Numbered from the stretch's first letter, positions 9,320 through 17,831 are shown. The stretch: 38,406 nucleotides of DNA from an uncultured Prevotellaceae bacterium (GCA_946186505.1 CAMHNI010000034.1:1-38406), one strand, 5' to 3'. Notes: generated from the letters alone by a model not told the origin. Numbers and translations are program-made.

Positions 9320-9809
9320 ACATCAACTATTATCATATCATTATTCATTACACCGAAACGAGTTGCTGGCATATGCCAGCACTCGCTTGGGTGACAAGGA
9401 CGAGGCTGAGGACATCGTCCAAGACACGTACCTGCGCCTGCTTACTACCGACAAGATGCTGACGGAGCAGACCCTCCCGGCCCTTGCATTCACCGTCTGC
9501 CGCAACTTGGTCAACGACCGCTTCCGCCGACGTGCATTCCGTTATGAATACGAACACTATATCCAAGGAGTCGGAGGTGGATTTTTCTCGATGGAACCGG
9601 CAATTTTTGCCACTGACATCGTCGAACGGATGGAACACGGACTGGTTCGCATACCCGACAACTGCCGAGATATTTACCGTATGCATATTCTTGACGGCAA
9701 ACGTGTCAGCGAGATTTCCGAACTGACGGGACAGAAATACAAAACGATAGAGAACCGTCTCGGTCTGGCTCGCCGGCAAATGCGCGTCTATCTGCGTGCA
9801 GTGGTTTAG
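9312..9809 (+). CDS. ECF-type RNA polymerase sigma factor at the end of the xylan operon
   Basis: Sigma-70 family regulator of 165 aa. Region 2 is at about residues 15-75 (AYASTRLGDKDEAEDIVQDTYLRLL, then FTVCRNLVNDRFRRR) and region 4 at about 115-162 (IPDNCRDIYRMHILDGKRVSEISE, then KTIENRLGLARRQMR), with no region 3. The ATG at 9312 overlaps the GH43 stop in an ATGAATAG junction, so translation is probably coupled. No FecR anti-sigma gene and no SusC/SusD pair follows, unlike the usual glycan-responsive ECF systems of Bacteroidota. In P. bryantii the gene after xynB is the hybrid two-component regulator xynR, so a sigma factor here is a different arrangement. Targets are unknown. Confidence 0.88.
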   Translation: MNRHQLLSYHYSLHRNELLAYASTRLGDKDEAEDIVQDTYLRLLTTDKMLTEQTLPALAFTVCRNLVNDRFRRRAFRYEYEHYIQGVGGGFFSMEPAIFATDIVERMEHGLVRIPDNCRDIYRMHILDGKRVSEISELTGQKYKTIENRLGLARRQMRVYLRAVV

Positions 9810-9812
9810 CCA

Positions 9813-11033
9813 TCACTGATAAATCAGCGTCGTGATGTTCGCGGGATTAAAAAGCTCGCGGGCAACTTGAGTAATGTCCTCCACCATCACCAGGTCAATT
9901 CTCCTGAAGAGTTCTTCCAAATCTTTTTCCTTGCCGCCGTGCAGAAAACTCTTGCCGAAATCAAGGGCAAAGTTCTCGCGGTTGTCACAGGCAATGGCTA
10001 TCTGCCCCTTGATCTGCTGTTTGGCAGAGCTAAGCTGTGACGGCTTGAGCGGTTTGATCATCAACACGTCTAACTGGTGCCTTACCAGCCGCCGGCATTT
10101 CGTCACATCCTTCGGGTCGCAACCGAAATAGACAGCCCAGAGGCCAGTGTCTGAGTAGCATACCATCGTACTCTCTACCGTATATACCAATCCGTAACGT
10201 TCGCGCAGTGACAAATTCAGCCGTGAGTTCATGCCCGGACCGCCCAACAAGTTGTTCAGCAGATAGAGAGCCATGCGTCGCGGATGGTTGATGTCGTAGC
10301 CGCGGCATCCCATCATGACATGTGCCTGGTGAGTGCCTTTGTGGCGTATAAGCTCTTTGGGAGCAGATGGGGAAAGTCGGGTCGGGGCAGGAAGTTGCAA
10401 CTCTTGCTGTGGCATGATGGTATTACGGGACAGGTAACTGACTACCTGTTTGAACTTCACGTCGCCATAGACGAAGAACACGGCATTGTCCGGGCGGTAA
10501 TAGCGGCGGGTGAAACGTAAGGCATCATCGGTGGTGTATGTATGCAACTGACTGGTTTGCCCCAGGATATTGTGCCCAAGAGGATGACCCTCGAAAATGA
10601 TGTTCTCAAAGTCGTCAAAAATCAGTTCTGCTGGTGAGTCATTATAACTTTCAATCTCGTCACATATAACCTCAATCTCCTTGTCAATCTCATTTTGAGG
10701 GTATTGGCTGTTAAAGACAATATCGGTCAACAGATCAGCTGCCTGACGGAAATGGTCGCGGTGGATAGCAGCGTAAAATGTCGTGTCTTCTTTGTTCGTG
10801 TACGCATTCAGTTCACCCCCTATCTTCTCTAACGAGTTGATTATCTGGAGTGCGCTGCGACGCGCCGTCCCTTTGAAAGTGACATGCTCGCAGAAGTGTG
10901 CCAATCCCTCTTCTCCTGGCTGTTCATGACGCGAACCGGCCGCTATCTGGTATCCACAATAGACCACCGGCGAAGTCGAGGGCAGATGGATGACCCTCAA
11001 GCCGCTGGGTAACGTTGCTGTATTGTATTTCAT
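9813..11033 (-). CDS. M16-family zinc metallopeptidase (processing-peptidase type)
   Basis: Predicted soluble zinc peptidase of 406 aa, the YmxG/mitochondrial processing peptidase beta type. The inverted zinc motif HFCEH is present (H46, E49, H50) with a downstream glutamate-rich EIDKEIEVICDEI segment (about 120-132). The second half is the non-catalytic M16 repeat (about 180-400), containing the LGGPGMNSRLNLSLRERYGLVYTVES motif region. The start is the ATG at 11033, MKYNTATLPSGLRVIHLPS, matching family N-termini. It ends 3 nt from the convergent sigma-factor gene. The physiological substrate is not evident. The promoter lies so close that the mRNA may lack a leader. Confidence 0.92.
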   Translation of the reverse strand: MKYNTATLPSGLRVIHLPSTSPVVYCGYQIAAGSRHEQPGEEGLAHFCEHVTFKGTARRSALQIINSLEKIGGELNAYTNKEDTTFYAAIHRDHFRQAADLLTDIVFNSQYPQNEIDKEIEVICDEIESYNDSPAELIFDDFENIIFEGHPLGHNILGQTSQLHTYTTDDALRFTRRYYRPDNAVFFVYGDVKFKQVVSYLSRNTIMPQQELQLPAPTRLSPSAPKELIRHKGTHQAHVMMGCRGYDINHPRRMALYLLNNLLGGPGMNSRLNLSLRERYGLVYTVESTMVCYSDTGLWAVYFGCDPKDVTKCRRLVRHQLDVLMIKPLKPSQLSSAKQQIKGQIAIACDNRENFALDFGKSFLHGGKEKDLEELFRRIDLVMVEDITQVARELFNPANITTLIYQ

Positions 11034-11038
11034 CGCGG

Positions 11039-11070
11039 CAAAGTTACGAAAAGCCTGCCAAACCACCAAA
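11039..11070 (-). promoter_or_regulatory. Consensus promoter of the M16 peptidase, 5 nt before the ATG
   Basis: On the minus strand TTTG (11067-11070), a 20-nt spacer and TAACTTTG (11039-11046) match the Bacteroidota consensus. Only 5 nt separate the -7 box from the ATG at 11033, so transcription would begin at or next to the start codon. Confidence 0.65.
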
Positions 11071-11149
11071 ATTATCGTCCAAAAACGGCAGATAATAAAA
11101 AAAAATATTATTTTTAAGCAGAATTGCGATAGTTTACGATTCTTTTTAT

Positions 11150-11157
11150 TAACTTTG
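11150..11157 (+). promoter_or_regulatory. -7 box for the YjbH-like operon
   Basis: TAACTTTG fits TAnnTTTG and lies 31 nt before the ATG at 11189. The -33 side is weak, with only ATTG 23 nt upstream. Confidence 0.5.
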
Positions 11158-11188
11158 CACGCGAATTATGTCTTGAAATAAGAGTAGC

Positions 11189-11908
11189 ATGCCGTATTAC
11201 CGACTTCTCTTGTTGACTGTTGCGTTACTCCTGACAGGGGTTAGCACAGAGGCACAGACAGTGCTTGGCACGCCGGGATTGATGAATATCCCGACGGCTG
11301 AGATACGTGAGGGCGGTACTTTCGACGGCGGTGCCAGCCTGATGCAAAGCGAGCTTCAGGTTGATGCCATGAACTACAACACGGGGTTATACTATGTCTA
11401 TTTCGCACCGTTTTCCTTCGTCGATGTCACGTTGCGTGAGACGCTGCTGAAATACCCTTCGGCTTCCAACCCCAAACCGCATTTCTGCCAGCAGGACCGT
11501 TCGCTGTCGGTACGGGTGCGCCCCCTTGTCGAAAAGGAAGGGAGTTGGTGGCCTTCGGTCCTTATCGGTGCCAACGACTTCTATTCCGACCACGGCGGCA
11601 GCTATTATGCCGCAGTCTATGGAGTTCTTACCAAGAGTCTGAACATCAACGGCGTCGGTACAGTCAGTGCTACGGCAGGCTATGCTCACCCCATTCGTGA
11701 GGGAATACTCTACGATGGTGTTTTTGGCGGCGTCAGCCTTTCACCAGCATTCGCAAAAGTCATGCGTATCATGGGTGAGTACGACACCCGGGGGGTGAAC
11801 ATCGGGCTTGGAGCCCATTTGTTCAGTCACTTGAACCTGACCTGCTTCACCCGTGAGTTCAAAGGCATCAGTGCCACTGTAAGTTATCAATATACAATAC
11901 CCTATTAG
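11189..11908 (+). CDS. YjbH-like outer-membrane protein, N-terminal half as a separate gene
   Basis: 239 aa with a signal peptide (MPYYRLLLLTVALLLTGVSTEAQ). The mature protein opens with VLGTPGLMNIPTAEIREGG, the signature of the N-terminal part of YjbH (DUF940), an outer-membrane beta-barrel lipoprotein linked in E. coli to exopolysaccharide export. Alternating hydrophobic strands and the terminal ATVSYQYTIPY look like barrel strands. E. coli YjbH is about 700 aa in one chain; here the equivalent is divided between this gene and the next, which starts 1 nt after this stop. Exact role is unknown, and no polysaccharide synthesis gene adjoins it. Confidence 0.72.
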   Translation: MPYYRLLLLTVALLLTGVSTEAQTVLGTPGLMNIPTAEIREGGTFDGGASLMQSELQVDAMNYNTGLYYVYFAPFSFVDVTLRETLLKYPSASNPKPHFCQQDRSLSVRVRPLVEKEGSWWPSVLIGANDFYSDHGGSYYAAVYGVLTKSLNINGVGTVSATAGYAHPIREGILYDGVFGGVSLSPAFAKVMRIMGEYDTRGVNIGLGAHLFSHLNLTCFTREFKGISATVSYQYTIPY

Positions 11909-11909
11909 G

Positions 11910-13109
11910 ATGATGAGGAGAGTACTTGTTTTCGTCTGCAGCGTATGGATTGCGGCAACCGTATCGGCCTTGGAGGTCAGAGATGCGGCAGCGGAACTTG
12001 TGCGTCTCGGTTTTGAAGACATCCGCATCAGCCTGCATGACGGCACACTTTATGCCAGCGTAGAGCCGACAGCCTATCGGGGAACTTTCCGGGGAGCAGG
12101 TGTCGCCGTTGAGGAACTGGGGAAGCTGTTCCCTGAGGTGGGCACTATTGAACTGGCCGTCACTGAATACAAGACCCCGCAGGTGGCTGTCCACGCCCGC
12201 CGCGACGGCAACGGGTGGGACGCCCATGTTGACTATGCTACAGAAGCTATTGTGACAACACTGGGAGATGCCGCCCCCGTGCAGAAGTCAGCAGGACGTT
12301 TAGACCTGAAGTTCTATCCTATGGTTTCCATTGACAATCATCGGTTTGACATCCTCTGCGAGTATATTGTCAGCATCGCCCCCTCGCTTGAGATGACGCT
12401 CTGGCAGGGCAGCCGTATCATATTACAGCCGGTGTTCCCTATTGCGACCAACATCTGGCACGAAAAAGCGAATGCCTACATCCGCATAGGTGTGGCCTCT
12501 ATCCAACAAACGTTCAACCTTGGCGACCACCTGAAAGCCAACCTGGCTGGGGGTATGTTTATGAACAACGTGCTGGGACTTGACGCATCACTCGCCTACC
12601 GTATAGGGAAAGGCCTTACCATAGGCCTACAGGCCGGGCTGTTGGGCGATGCCTATCCCTACGATGACGGCTATCATTTCGACAAGCCCGACAGGGTCTC
12701 CATTCTGGGAAAGGCCAGCTATTATCATAGTGCCACGAAGCTGGAAGCCGGACTTACGGGAGGCCGCTTTATTTATGGTGACTATGGTGCTCGCCTTGAT
12801 GTCACCCGTCATTTCGGCGAGTATGCTATTGGTGTCTATGGCATCCTGACGGGTGGCGAGCACAATGCGGGATTCCATTTTGCCATCCCAATGGGCGGCA
12901 AGCGCCAGACCCGCAAGGGTGGCATCAGGGTGATGCTTCCCGAATACTTTGACTGGGAGTACGACATGGTGTCCTACTACGAATATGCCGACGGACGCAT
13001 GGGCCGTCAGAACGAAATCCGTCCCGATGTCAATCACTCTGCCCACTACTGGCAGGCCGCTTACGTCGAGCAGTATCTGAGGAAATATCTCCAAAATGAG
13101 ATGAAATAA
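11910..13109 (+). CDS. YjbH-like outer-membrane protein, C-terminal half as a separate gene
   Basis: 399 aa with its own signal peptide (MMRRVLVFVCSVWIAATVSA). Residues about 22-105 form a small alpha/beta region (AAELVRLGFEDIRISLHDGTLY) and about 125-385 a barrel-like segment with repeated amphipathic strands. The ending (YVEQYLRKYLQNEMK) and order of segments resemble the second half of YjbH proteins. Paired ATG codons at 11910 and 11913 are possible starts. The gene lies 1 nt after the N-terminal half, suggesting that the two products form one complex or barrel. Having its own signal peptide argues against a recent frameshift of a single gene. Confidence 0.68.
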   Translation: MMRRVLVFVCSVWIAATVSALEVRDAAAELVRLGFEDIRISLHDGTLYASVEPTAYRGTFRGAGVAVEELGKLFPEVGTIELAVTEYKTPQVAVHARRDGNGWDAHVDYATEAIVTTLGDAAPVQKSAGRLDLKFYPMVSIDNHRFDILCEYIVSIAPSLEMTLWQGSRIILQPVFPIATNIWHEKANAYIRIGVASIQQTFNLGDHLKANLAGGMFMNNVLGLDASLAYRIGKGLTIGLQAGLLGDAYPYDDGYHFDKPDRVSILGKASYYHSATKLEAGLTGGRFIYGDYGARLDVTRHFGEYAIGVYGILTGGEHNAGFHFAIPMGGKRQTRKGGIRVMLPEYFDWEYDMVSYYEYADGRMGRQNEIRPDVNHSAHYWQAAYVEQYLRKYLQNEMK

Positions 13110-13142
13110 ATAAGTAATAATATAAACTAAATTATCCGGATT

Positions 13143-14258
13143 ATGAAAAAAATCGCATTTATGCTTTGTGCCGCAGCCTTTTTGGGCACAATGAGTTCAT
13201 GCAGCAGCGACTCAGAGGAGACTGTGACCGTCACCAACCGAGGCGCCAAAGTAACACGCACGTTGGTGGTCACCGCCAACACTTTGTCAGACTTCACCTT
13301 CGCGGGGAAGACTATTCGATCGACCGAAGCCACCTTTGAGAATGCGCCAGTAAGTGGTTCGCTGAAGGTTACACCTGTTTCCGCTGAGTTCATTGAGCAA
13401 GAGGCCATGAACATTGAATTTGGCAGCGAGAATACCCTTGCCTACGACGTGCAGTTAGCCAAGAAGCCCACCTTCGAGGTGTCTCAGGAGGACATGCTCA
13501 GTGGACAGATTGTCACCAACGACCAGGAGAACTTTGAAATGACAGGCGTAAAGGCAAGCATCCAAGTGCCTTCGACCACACTGATTTCCGGCAATACCAC
13601 TTCACCTTTCTCTATCACGACCTATGTCCCCATAGAGACCGGCCAGTGGCTTACCCGCGGAGAAAACACAGAGGATGCTGGAGTGCTGGTCATGCGCTGT
13701 GCTGCCGACGGTGCCAAGTTCAGTGAGCCTGTCATCGTGACGCTCGACATCCCTGAGTCCGACGGTCTCGACCTCGTCTGTGTCAGCGAGGATGGCAAGG
13801 AAGTTCTTCCTATGATCGAAGTTGGCGGTGACAAGAGACAGGTGCTGCTGTCGCACTTCTCTGAATGGACAACCGTTATGAGAGCTACTTCCACAGACAA
13901 TGTCACCAGAGCTACAGCTGGCACGGAAGTGTCCACCCATACGATAAACGTTTCTACTGCTGGCAAGGTCACCATTACCTACCAGTCAAAGACCGGCGGT
14001 GTCTGGCTGAGCGGTAAGAAGAGTACTACGATTACCAACTACATCAAGAATAACCTTGGCAAGTATGTCGTAACGAACGTAAAATATGAGACACCGAATG
14101 AAGTTCCCGTAGGCAAATTGACCTATCGTGTGATCCAATCTTATGAGGATGGTTCATACAAGTCAGGATCATCAACCTTCAAGGCACGTAAATACACCGG
14201 TGCAACAATAGAGGTTGACATTCCCCAGGGCGGTCATTCCGGTGGTGCCGGCCACTAA
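13143..14258 (+). CDS. Hypothetical lipoprotein, third gene of the YjbH-like operon
   Basis: 371 aa with a signal peptide and a lipobox ending at C20 (FLGTMSSC), so membrane-anchored, probably at the outer membrane. Residues about 190-250 contain FSEPVIVTLDIPESDG and LLSHFSEWTTVM, a pattern seen in the ZU5-like beta domains of many Bacteroidota lipoproteins. About 265-360 form a separate beta-rich segment, and the chain ends in a Gly/His tail (GGHSGGAGH). It follows the YjbH C-terminal gene by 33 nt and precedes a strong terminator, so it is probably the last gene of that operon. Function not recognised. Confidence 0.75.
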   Translation: MKKIAFMLCAAAFLGTMSSCSSDSEETVTVTNRGAKVTRTLVVTANTLSDFTFAGKTIRSTEATFENAPVSGSLKVTPVSAEFIEQEAMNIEFGSENTLAYDVQLAKKPTFEVSQEDMLSGQIVTNDQENFEMTGVKASIQVPSTTLISGNTTSPFSITTYVPIETGQWLTRGENTEDAGVLVMRCAADGAKFSEPVIVTLDIPESDGLDLVCVSEDGKEVLPMIEVGGDKRQVLLSHFSEWTTVMRATSTDNVTRATAGTEVSTHTINVSTAGKVTITYQSKTGGVWLSGKKSTTITNYIKNNLGKYVVTNVKYETPNEVPVGKLTYRVIQSYEDGSYKSGSSTFKARKYTGATIEVDIPQGGHSGGAGH

Positions 14259-14274
14259 GACTTACGTTTACAAT

Positions 14275-14308
14275 AAAAAGTGCTGCAGAGAAATCTGTGG
14301 CACTTTTT
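14275..14308 (+). terminator. Rho-independent terminator after the YjbH-like operon
   Basis: Left arm AAAAAGTGCTGCAGA, loop GAAA, right arm TCTGTGGCACTTTTT: a 15-bp stem with two G-U pairs, an A-rich 5' side and a T-rich 3' side. It starts 17 nt after the lipoprotein stop. Confidence 0.85.
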
Positions 14309-14414
14309 CGTTTCGCTCACTCTGGTTTGCCTCATAACAGGTGCTCTTGACCCCAAAGAAACAAATTATTTGCAGTTTTTTCCCCGGACAGGCTGATAAT
14401 TCATTTTTTTTATT

Positions 14415-14422
14415 TATATTTG
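14415..14422 (+). promoter_or_regulatory. -7 box for the Na/phosphate transporter gene
   Basis: TATATTTG fits TAnnTTTG and lies 31 nt before the ATG at 14454. No good -33 TTTG was found. Confidence 0.5.
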
Positions 14423-14453
14423 TAGCCGAAATTTCAAATAATACCTATTCTTT

Positions 14454-16202
14454 ATGTCTATTTGGGTTATCTTCAAGCTGCTCGGCTCACTCGCCCTTCT
14501 CATGTTTGGTATGAAGGCGATGAGCGAGGCTCTTCAGAAAATGGCCGGACCGCAGTTGCGCCACGTCCTTGGGGCCATGACCACCAACCGTTTTACGGGC
14601 ATGCTGACGGGTATGCTGGTGACAGCATCCGTCCAGTCGTCAACGGCAACGACGGTGATGACCGTGTCGTTTGTCAACGCCGGCCTGCTGACGCTGGCGC
14701 AGGCCATCTCGGTCATCATGGGAGCCAACATCGGTACGACGCTGACGGCGTGGATTATGTCGGCCGGTATGTCGTTCGACATCACTGTAGCTGTCTATCC
14801 AGCCTTCTTCATCGGCATCATCCTGATTTACCAGAAACGCTACCGCTACGTCGGCGATTTCCTCTTTGGTCTCAGCTTCCTGCTGCTCGGCTTAGGCACA
14901 CTGCGTGCTACAGGTACTGAGATGCACTTAGGCGAGAATCAGGCACTGCTTGACTTCTTTGCCTCATTTAATCCGACATCGTTCCTCACCACACTCATTT
15001 TCCTGCTCCTGGGCGGCATCCTCACATTCTGTGTGCAGTCATCAGCAGCAGTCATGGCCATCACGATGATACTGTGTTCCAGCGGTGCGCTGCCCATCTA
15101 TCAGGGTATCGCATTGGTGATGGGCGAGAACATCGGCACGACGGTTACATCAAACCTCGCTGCCCTGTCGGCCAATACCCAGGCACGTCGTGCCGCCCTG
15201 GCCCACATGTTCTTCAATGTGTTCGGTGTTATTTGGATATTGTTCATCTTCCGTCCTTTCATAGACATGGTCTGCGGGTGGGTAGGTTATGACGTGACTA
15301 TGACCAAGGCCGCCGGTACAGAGGCCTTCCTGTCCAACGCCGCCAAACTGAACTTCGTGCTGGCAGCATTCCATACGACGTTCAACGTGGCCAACACCTT
15401 CATCCTAATCTGGTTCATTCCTCAGATTGAACGTTTCGTCTGCTGGGTTATCAAACCCAAAAAAGTGGACGAGGAAGAGGATTTCCGTTTGCACTTTATT
15501 ACTGCTGGTTTCATGAAGACACCGGAACTCTCGGTGCTCGAGGCCCAGAAGGAGATACAGTCTTTCTCCGACCGTATGCAGCGTATGTTCGGTATGGTCA
15601 AGGATCTGCTCGTCCTCTCCAGCAGTGACACAGCTTCCAAGAAGGGTGCCCAGACAGGCGACTTCAACAAGCTGTTCACACGTATCGAAAAGTACGAGGG
15701 TATCTCTGACAACATGGAGTTAGAGATTGCCAAATATCTAGAGTCGGTATCCGACGCTCACCTCTCGGATGACACGAAGGCGAAGATTCGCGCCATGCTG
15801 CGTGAGATTTCCGAACTGGAATCCATTGGCGACGCCTGCTACAATATGGCCCGCACCATCAACCGCAAGTACAACGGCAAACAGGATCACTTCAATGAGC
15901 GGCAGTACGATCACATCCATCAGATGATGGGTCTGACAGACCAATCGTTGACTGAAATGAACCGCCTGATGGGTGGTCGCAAGGAGTCGTTCGACGTGAA
16001 CCGCACTTTCAACATCGAAAATGAAATCAACAACTATCGCAATCAACTGAAGGCCCAGAACATCGTCGATATCAACAACCACGAATATTCTTATGCCGTA
16101 GGCACCATCTACATGGACCTCATCAACGAATGCGAAAAGTTAGGTGACTACGTTGTCAACGTCGTTGAGGCACGCATGGGTACCCGCCAGCGTGGTTACT
16201 AA
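14454..16202 (+). CDS. Na+/phosphate cotransporter with C-terminal PhoU domain (NptA/YjbB type)
   Basis: Inner-membrane protein of 582 aa. Residues about 1-330 hold the two inverted Na/Pi-cotransporter repeats with the hallmark QSSTATT (about 62-68) and QSSAAVM, plus GANIGTT and GENIGTT. About 360-575 form a cytoplasmic helical PhoU-like domain (LESIGDACYNMARTINR). Members move phosphate with sodium; YjbB-type relatives of this form export it in E. coli, so direction is uncertain. The ATG at 14454 begins MSIWVIFKLLGSLALLMFGM. No pho regulatory genes are nearby. Confidence 0.9.
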   Translation: MSIWVIFKLLGSLALLMFGMKAMSEALQKMAGPQLRHVLGAMTTNRFTGMLTGMLVTASVQSSTATTVMTVSFVNAGLLTLAQAISVIMGANIGTTLTAWIMSAGMSFDITVAVYPAFFIGIILIYQKRYRYVGDFLFGLSFLLLGLGTLRATGTEMHLGENQALLDFFASFNPTSFLTTLIFLLLGGILTFCVQSSAAVMAITMILCSSGALPIYQGIALVMGENIGTTVTSNLAALSANTQARRAALAHMFFNVFGVIWILFIFRPFIDMVCGWVGYDVTMTKAAGTEAFLSNAAKLNFVLAAFHTTFNVANTFILIWFIPQIERFVCWVIKPKKVDEEEDFRLHFITAGFMKTPELSVLEAQKEIQSFSDRMQRMFGMVKDLLVLSSSDTASKKGAQTGDFNKLFTRIEKYEGISDNMELEIAKYLESVSDAHLSDDTKAKIRAMLREISELESIGDACYNMARTINRKYNGKQDHFNERQYDHIHQMMGLTDQSLTEMNRLMGGRKESFDVNRTFNIENEINNYRNQLKAQNIVDINNHEYSYAVGTIYMDLINECEKLGDYVVNVVEARMGTRQRGY

Positions 16203-16233
16203 AGAGCTTGTTACTTAATTTTTCAAATAAACA

Positions 16234-16272
16234 CATTATGGAACCTACTCAAATAGAGTAGGTTCCATAATG
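16234..16272 (-). terminator. Perfect 17-bp hairpin overlapping the ruvB stop codon
   Basis: Arms CATTATGGAACCTACTC and GAGTAGGTTCCATAATG pair perfectly around a 5-nt loop (AAATA). The right half is the last 28 nt of ruvB coding sequence, including its stop, so the hairpin forms at the very end of the gene. On the minus strand it is followed by a T-rich run (TGTTTATTTG), as for a ruvB terminator. It may also block read-through from the Na/Pi gene. Confidence 0.7.
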
Positions 16273-17282
16273 TTACCTGTATAGGGATTACGGCCAAAAT
16301 GGCGATATGCCAATTCTGTCACCATGCGACCACGGGGCGTACGCTTGATGAAGCCTTCCATGATAAGGAACGGTTCATAGACTTCCTCCACTGTGCCAGA
16401 GTCTTCACCAATAGCCGTAGCAATGGTGGTCAGGCCTACGGGGCCACCGCGGAACTTGTCGATGATGGTCAGCAGTATCTTGTTGTCTATCTCGTCCAGA
16501 CCGTACTGGTCAATATTCAGGGCCGTCAGGGCCACCTGTGTAATCTTCGTGTCAATACGTCCGTTGCCCTTAACTTGAGCGAAGTCTCGTACTCGTCGAA
16601 GCAGGGCATTAGCAATACGAGGCGTACCACGGCTACGTCCTGCTATCTCCAATGCTGCATCTTCAGTAATAGGCACGCCCAGTATGTTGCTTGAGCGCTC
16701 AATGATGCGCTGCAGGACTTCTGGCTGGTAGTACTCTAAGTGCATGTTTATGCCGAAGCGGGCACGCAGTGGTGCCGTCAGCAGGCCGCTTCGTGTCGTG
16801 GCACCTACAAGAGTGAAAGGATTTAGGTCTATCTGGATGCTCCGGGCCGACGGTCCTTTGTCAATCATAATGTCTATTCGATAGTCTTCCATCGCTGAAT
16901 ATAGGTATTCCTCTACTACAGGCGACAGACGGTGTATCTCGTCTATGAACAAAACGTCGTTCTTCTCTAATGAAGTCAGGATTCCTGCCAAGTCACCTGG
17001 TTTATCTAATACCGGACCGCTCGTAATCTTGAATCCCACGCCCAACTCATTAGCAATGATATTCGACAGCGTCGTTTTGCCCAGTCCTGGCGGGCCGTGC
17101 AGAAGGGTGTGATCCAATGGCTCGCCACGATACTTGGCCGCCTCAACGAACACCTCAAGATTTTCCACAATCTTTTGCTGACCACTGAAATCACGGAAAC
17201 TCAGCGGTCTCAGCGCATTCTCAAAGTCTTTCTCACCACCCGAGTAGCGCTCTTCACGTATATCAAAATCCTCGTCTGTCAT
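16245..17282 (-). CDS. ruvB: Holliday junction branch migration helicase RuvB
   Basis: ATP-driven motor of the RuvABC complex, 345 aa. AAA+ motifs: Walker [10 protein letters not shown] (about 56-64), Walker B DEIHR, sensor 1 GATTRSG, and [18 protein letters not shown] containing sensor 2. The C-terminal winged helix (about 260-335) holds [17 protein letters not shown]. The canonical ATG at 17282 ([13 protein letters not shown]) is chosen; an in-frame TTG at 17300 overlaps the nrdG stop and is less likely. It follows nrdG by 14 nt and is the last gene of the minus-strand group. Confidence 0.97.
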   Translation of the reverse strand: MTDEDFDIREERYSGGEKDFENALRPLSFRDFSGQQKIVENLEVFVEAAKYRGEPLDHTLLHGPPGLGKTTLSNIIANELGVGFKITSGPVLDKPGDLAGILTSLEKNDVLFIDEIHRLSPVVEEYLYSAMEDYRIDIMIDKGPSARSIQIDLNPFTLVGATTRSGLLTAPLRARFGINMHLEYYQPEVLQRIIERSSNILGVPITEDAALEIAGRSRGTPRIANALLRRVRDFAQVKGNGRIDTKITQVALTALNIDQYGLDEIDNKILLTIIDKFRGGPVGLTTIATAIGEDSGTVEEVYEPFLIMEGFIKRTPRGRMVTELAYRHFGRNPYTGNIMEPTLFE

Positions 17283-17296
17283 CAGTCTGTCTATCT

Positions 17297-17800
17297 TCAA
17301 TAATCAGTTTTCCACAGGACAGTCTCACCCCTGTACAACGAAGCCTGCACATCAATAATGCGCTGATTGCGACTCCCACAGAACAGCAAGTCATCATCGC
17401 GAAGTTCCTGCACAAAAGGGCCATCTACAAGTACGTCAGTCTCACCTAACAGGTCACGCTGATCCTCCTGTATCAGGCTCTCAAACGTAAAGCCCGTATA
17501 GCACCACACGTCCTTCTGCGTGCGACGGTGAATCTGCCGGGCCAGTTCAGCAAAACCCGCTGCCTGGTACATCGGGTCGCCACCACTGAAAGTCACACCG
17601 CGGGTATAAGGGTCAGCCTCCACTACCCGCATAATTTCTTCCACTGTCATCTCCCGTCCCTGGTCAAATGCCCACGATTGCGGATTATGACAGCCAGGAC
17701 ACTGGTGGCGACACCCTGCACAATAAATCGAGGTACGGAAACCCGGCCCATCCACCATCGTGTCCTCAACAATATCCAGTATCCTTAGTGTACTCTTCAA
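17297..17800 (-). CDS. nrdG: Anaerobic ribonucleotide reductase activating protein (NrdG)
   Basis: Small radical SAM activase of 167 aa that installs the glycyl radical in NrdD. The cluster motif CRHQCPGC (C30, C34, C37) is preceded by [14 protein letters not shown], and [11 protein letters not shown] (GGDP motif) follows. There is no upstream or nearby ATG; the only plausible start is TTG at 17800, which lies in a run of ATTGAA-type repeats. It begins 4 nt after the radical SAM/SPASM stop. nrdD is not adjacent, so it must lie elsewhere; activation of another glycyl-radical protein cannot be excluded. Confidence 0.88.
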   Translation of the reverse strand: MKSTLRILDIVEDTMVDGPGFRTSIYCAGCRHQCPGCHNPQSWAFDQGREMTVEEIMRVVEADPYTRGVTFSGGDPMYQAAGFAELARQIHRRTQKDVWCYTGFTFESLIQEDQRDLLGETDVLVDGPFVQELRDDDLLFCGSRNQRIIDVQASLYRGETVLWKTDY

Positions 17801-17831
17801 TTTCTCAATCCTTCAATTTTTCAATTCTCTT
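17800..17831 (-). repeat. 8-bp tandem repeat across the rSAM-nrdG junction
   Basis: On the minus strand four units of consensus ATTGARRA-type (ATTGAAAA, ATTGAAGG, ATTGAGAA, ATTGAAGA) run in tandem. They encode the last residues of the radical SAM protein (IEKLKD), contain its TGA stop and supply the TTG start of nrdG. Confidence 0.75.

Noticed and set aside
11906..11913. Frameshift or nonsense mutation splitting a single yjbH gene
   Set aside because: The second ORF starts with a complete signal peptide and paired ATGs, which a simple mutation would not create.
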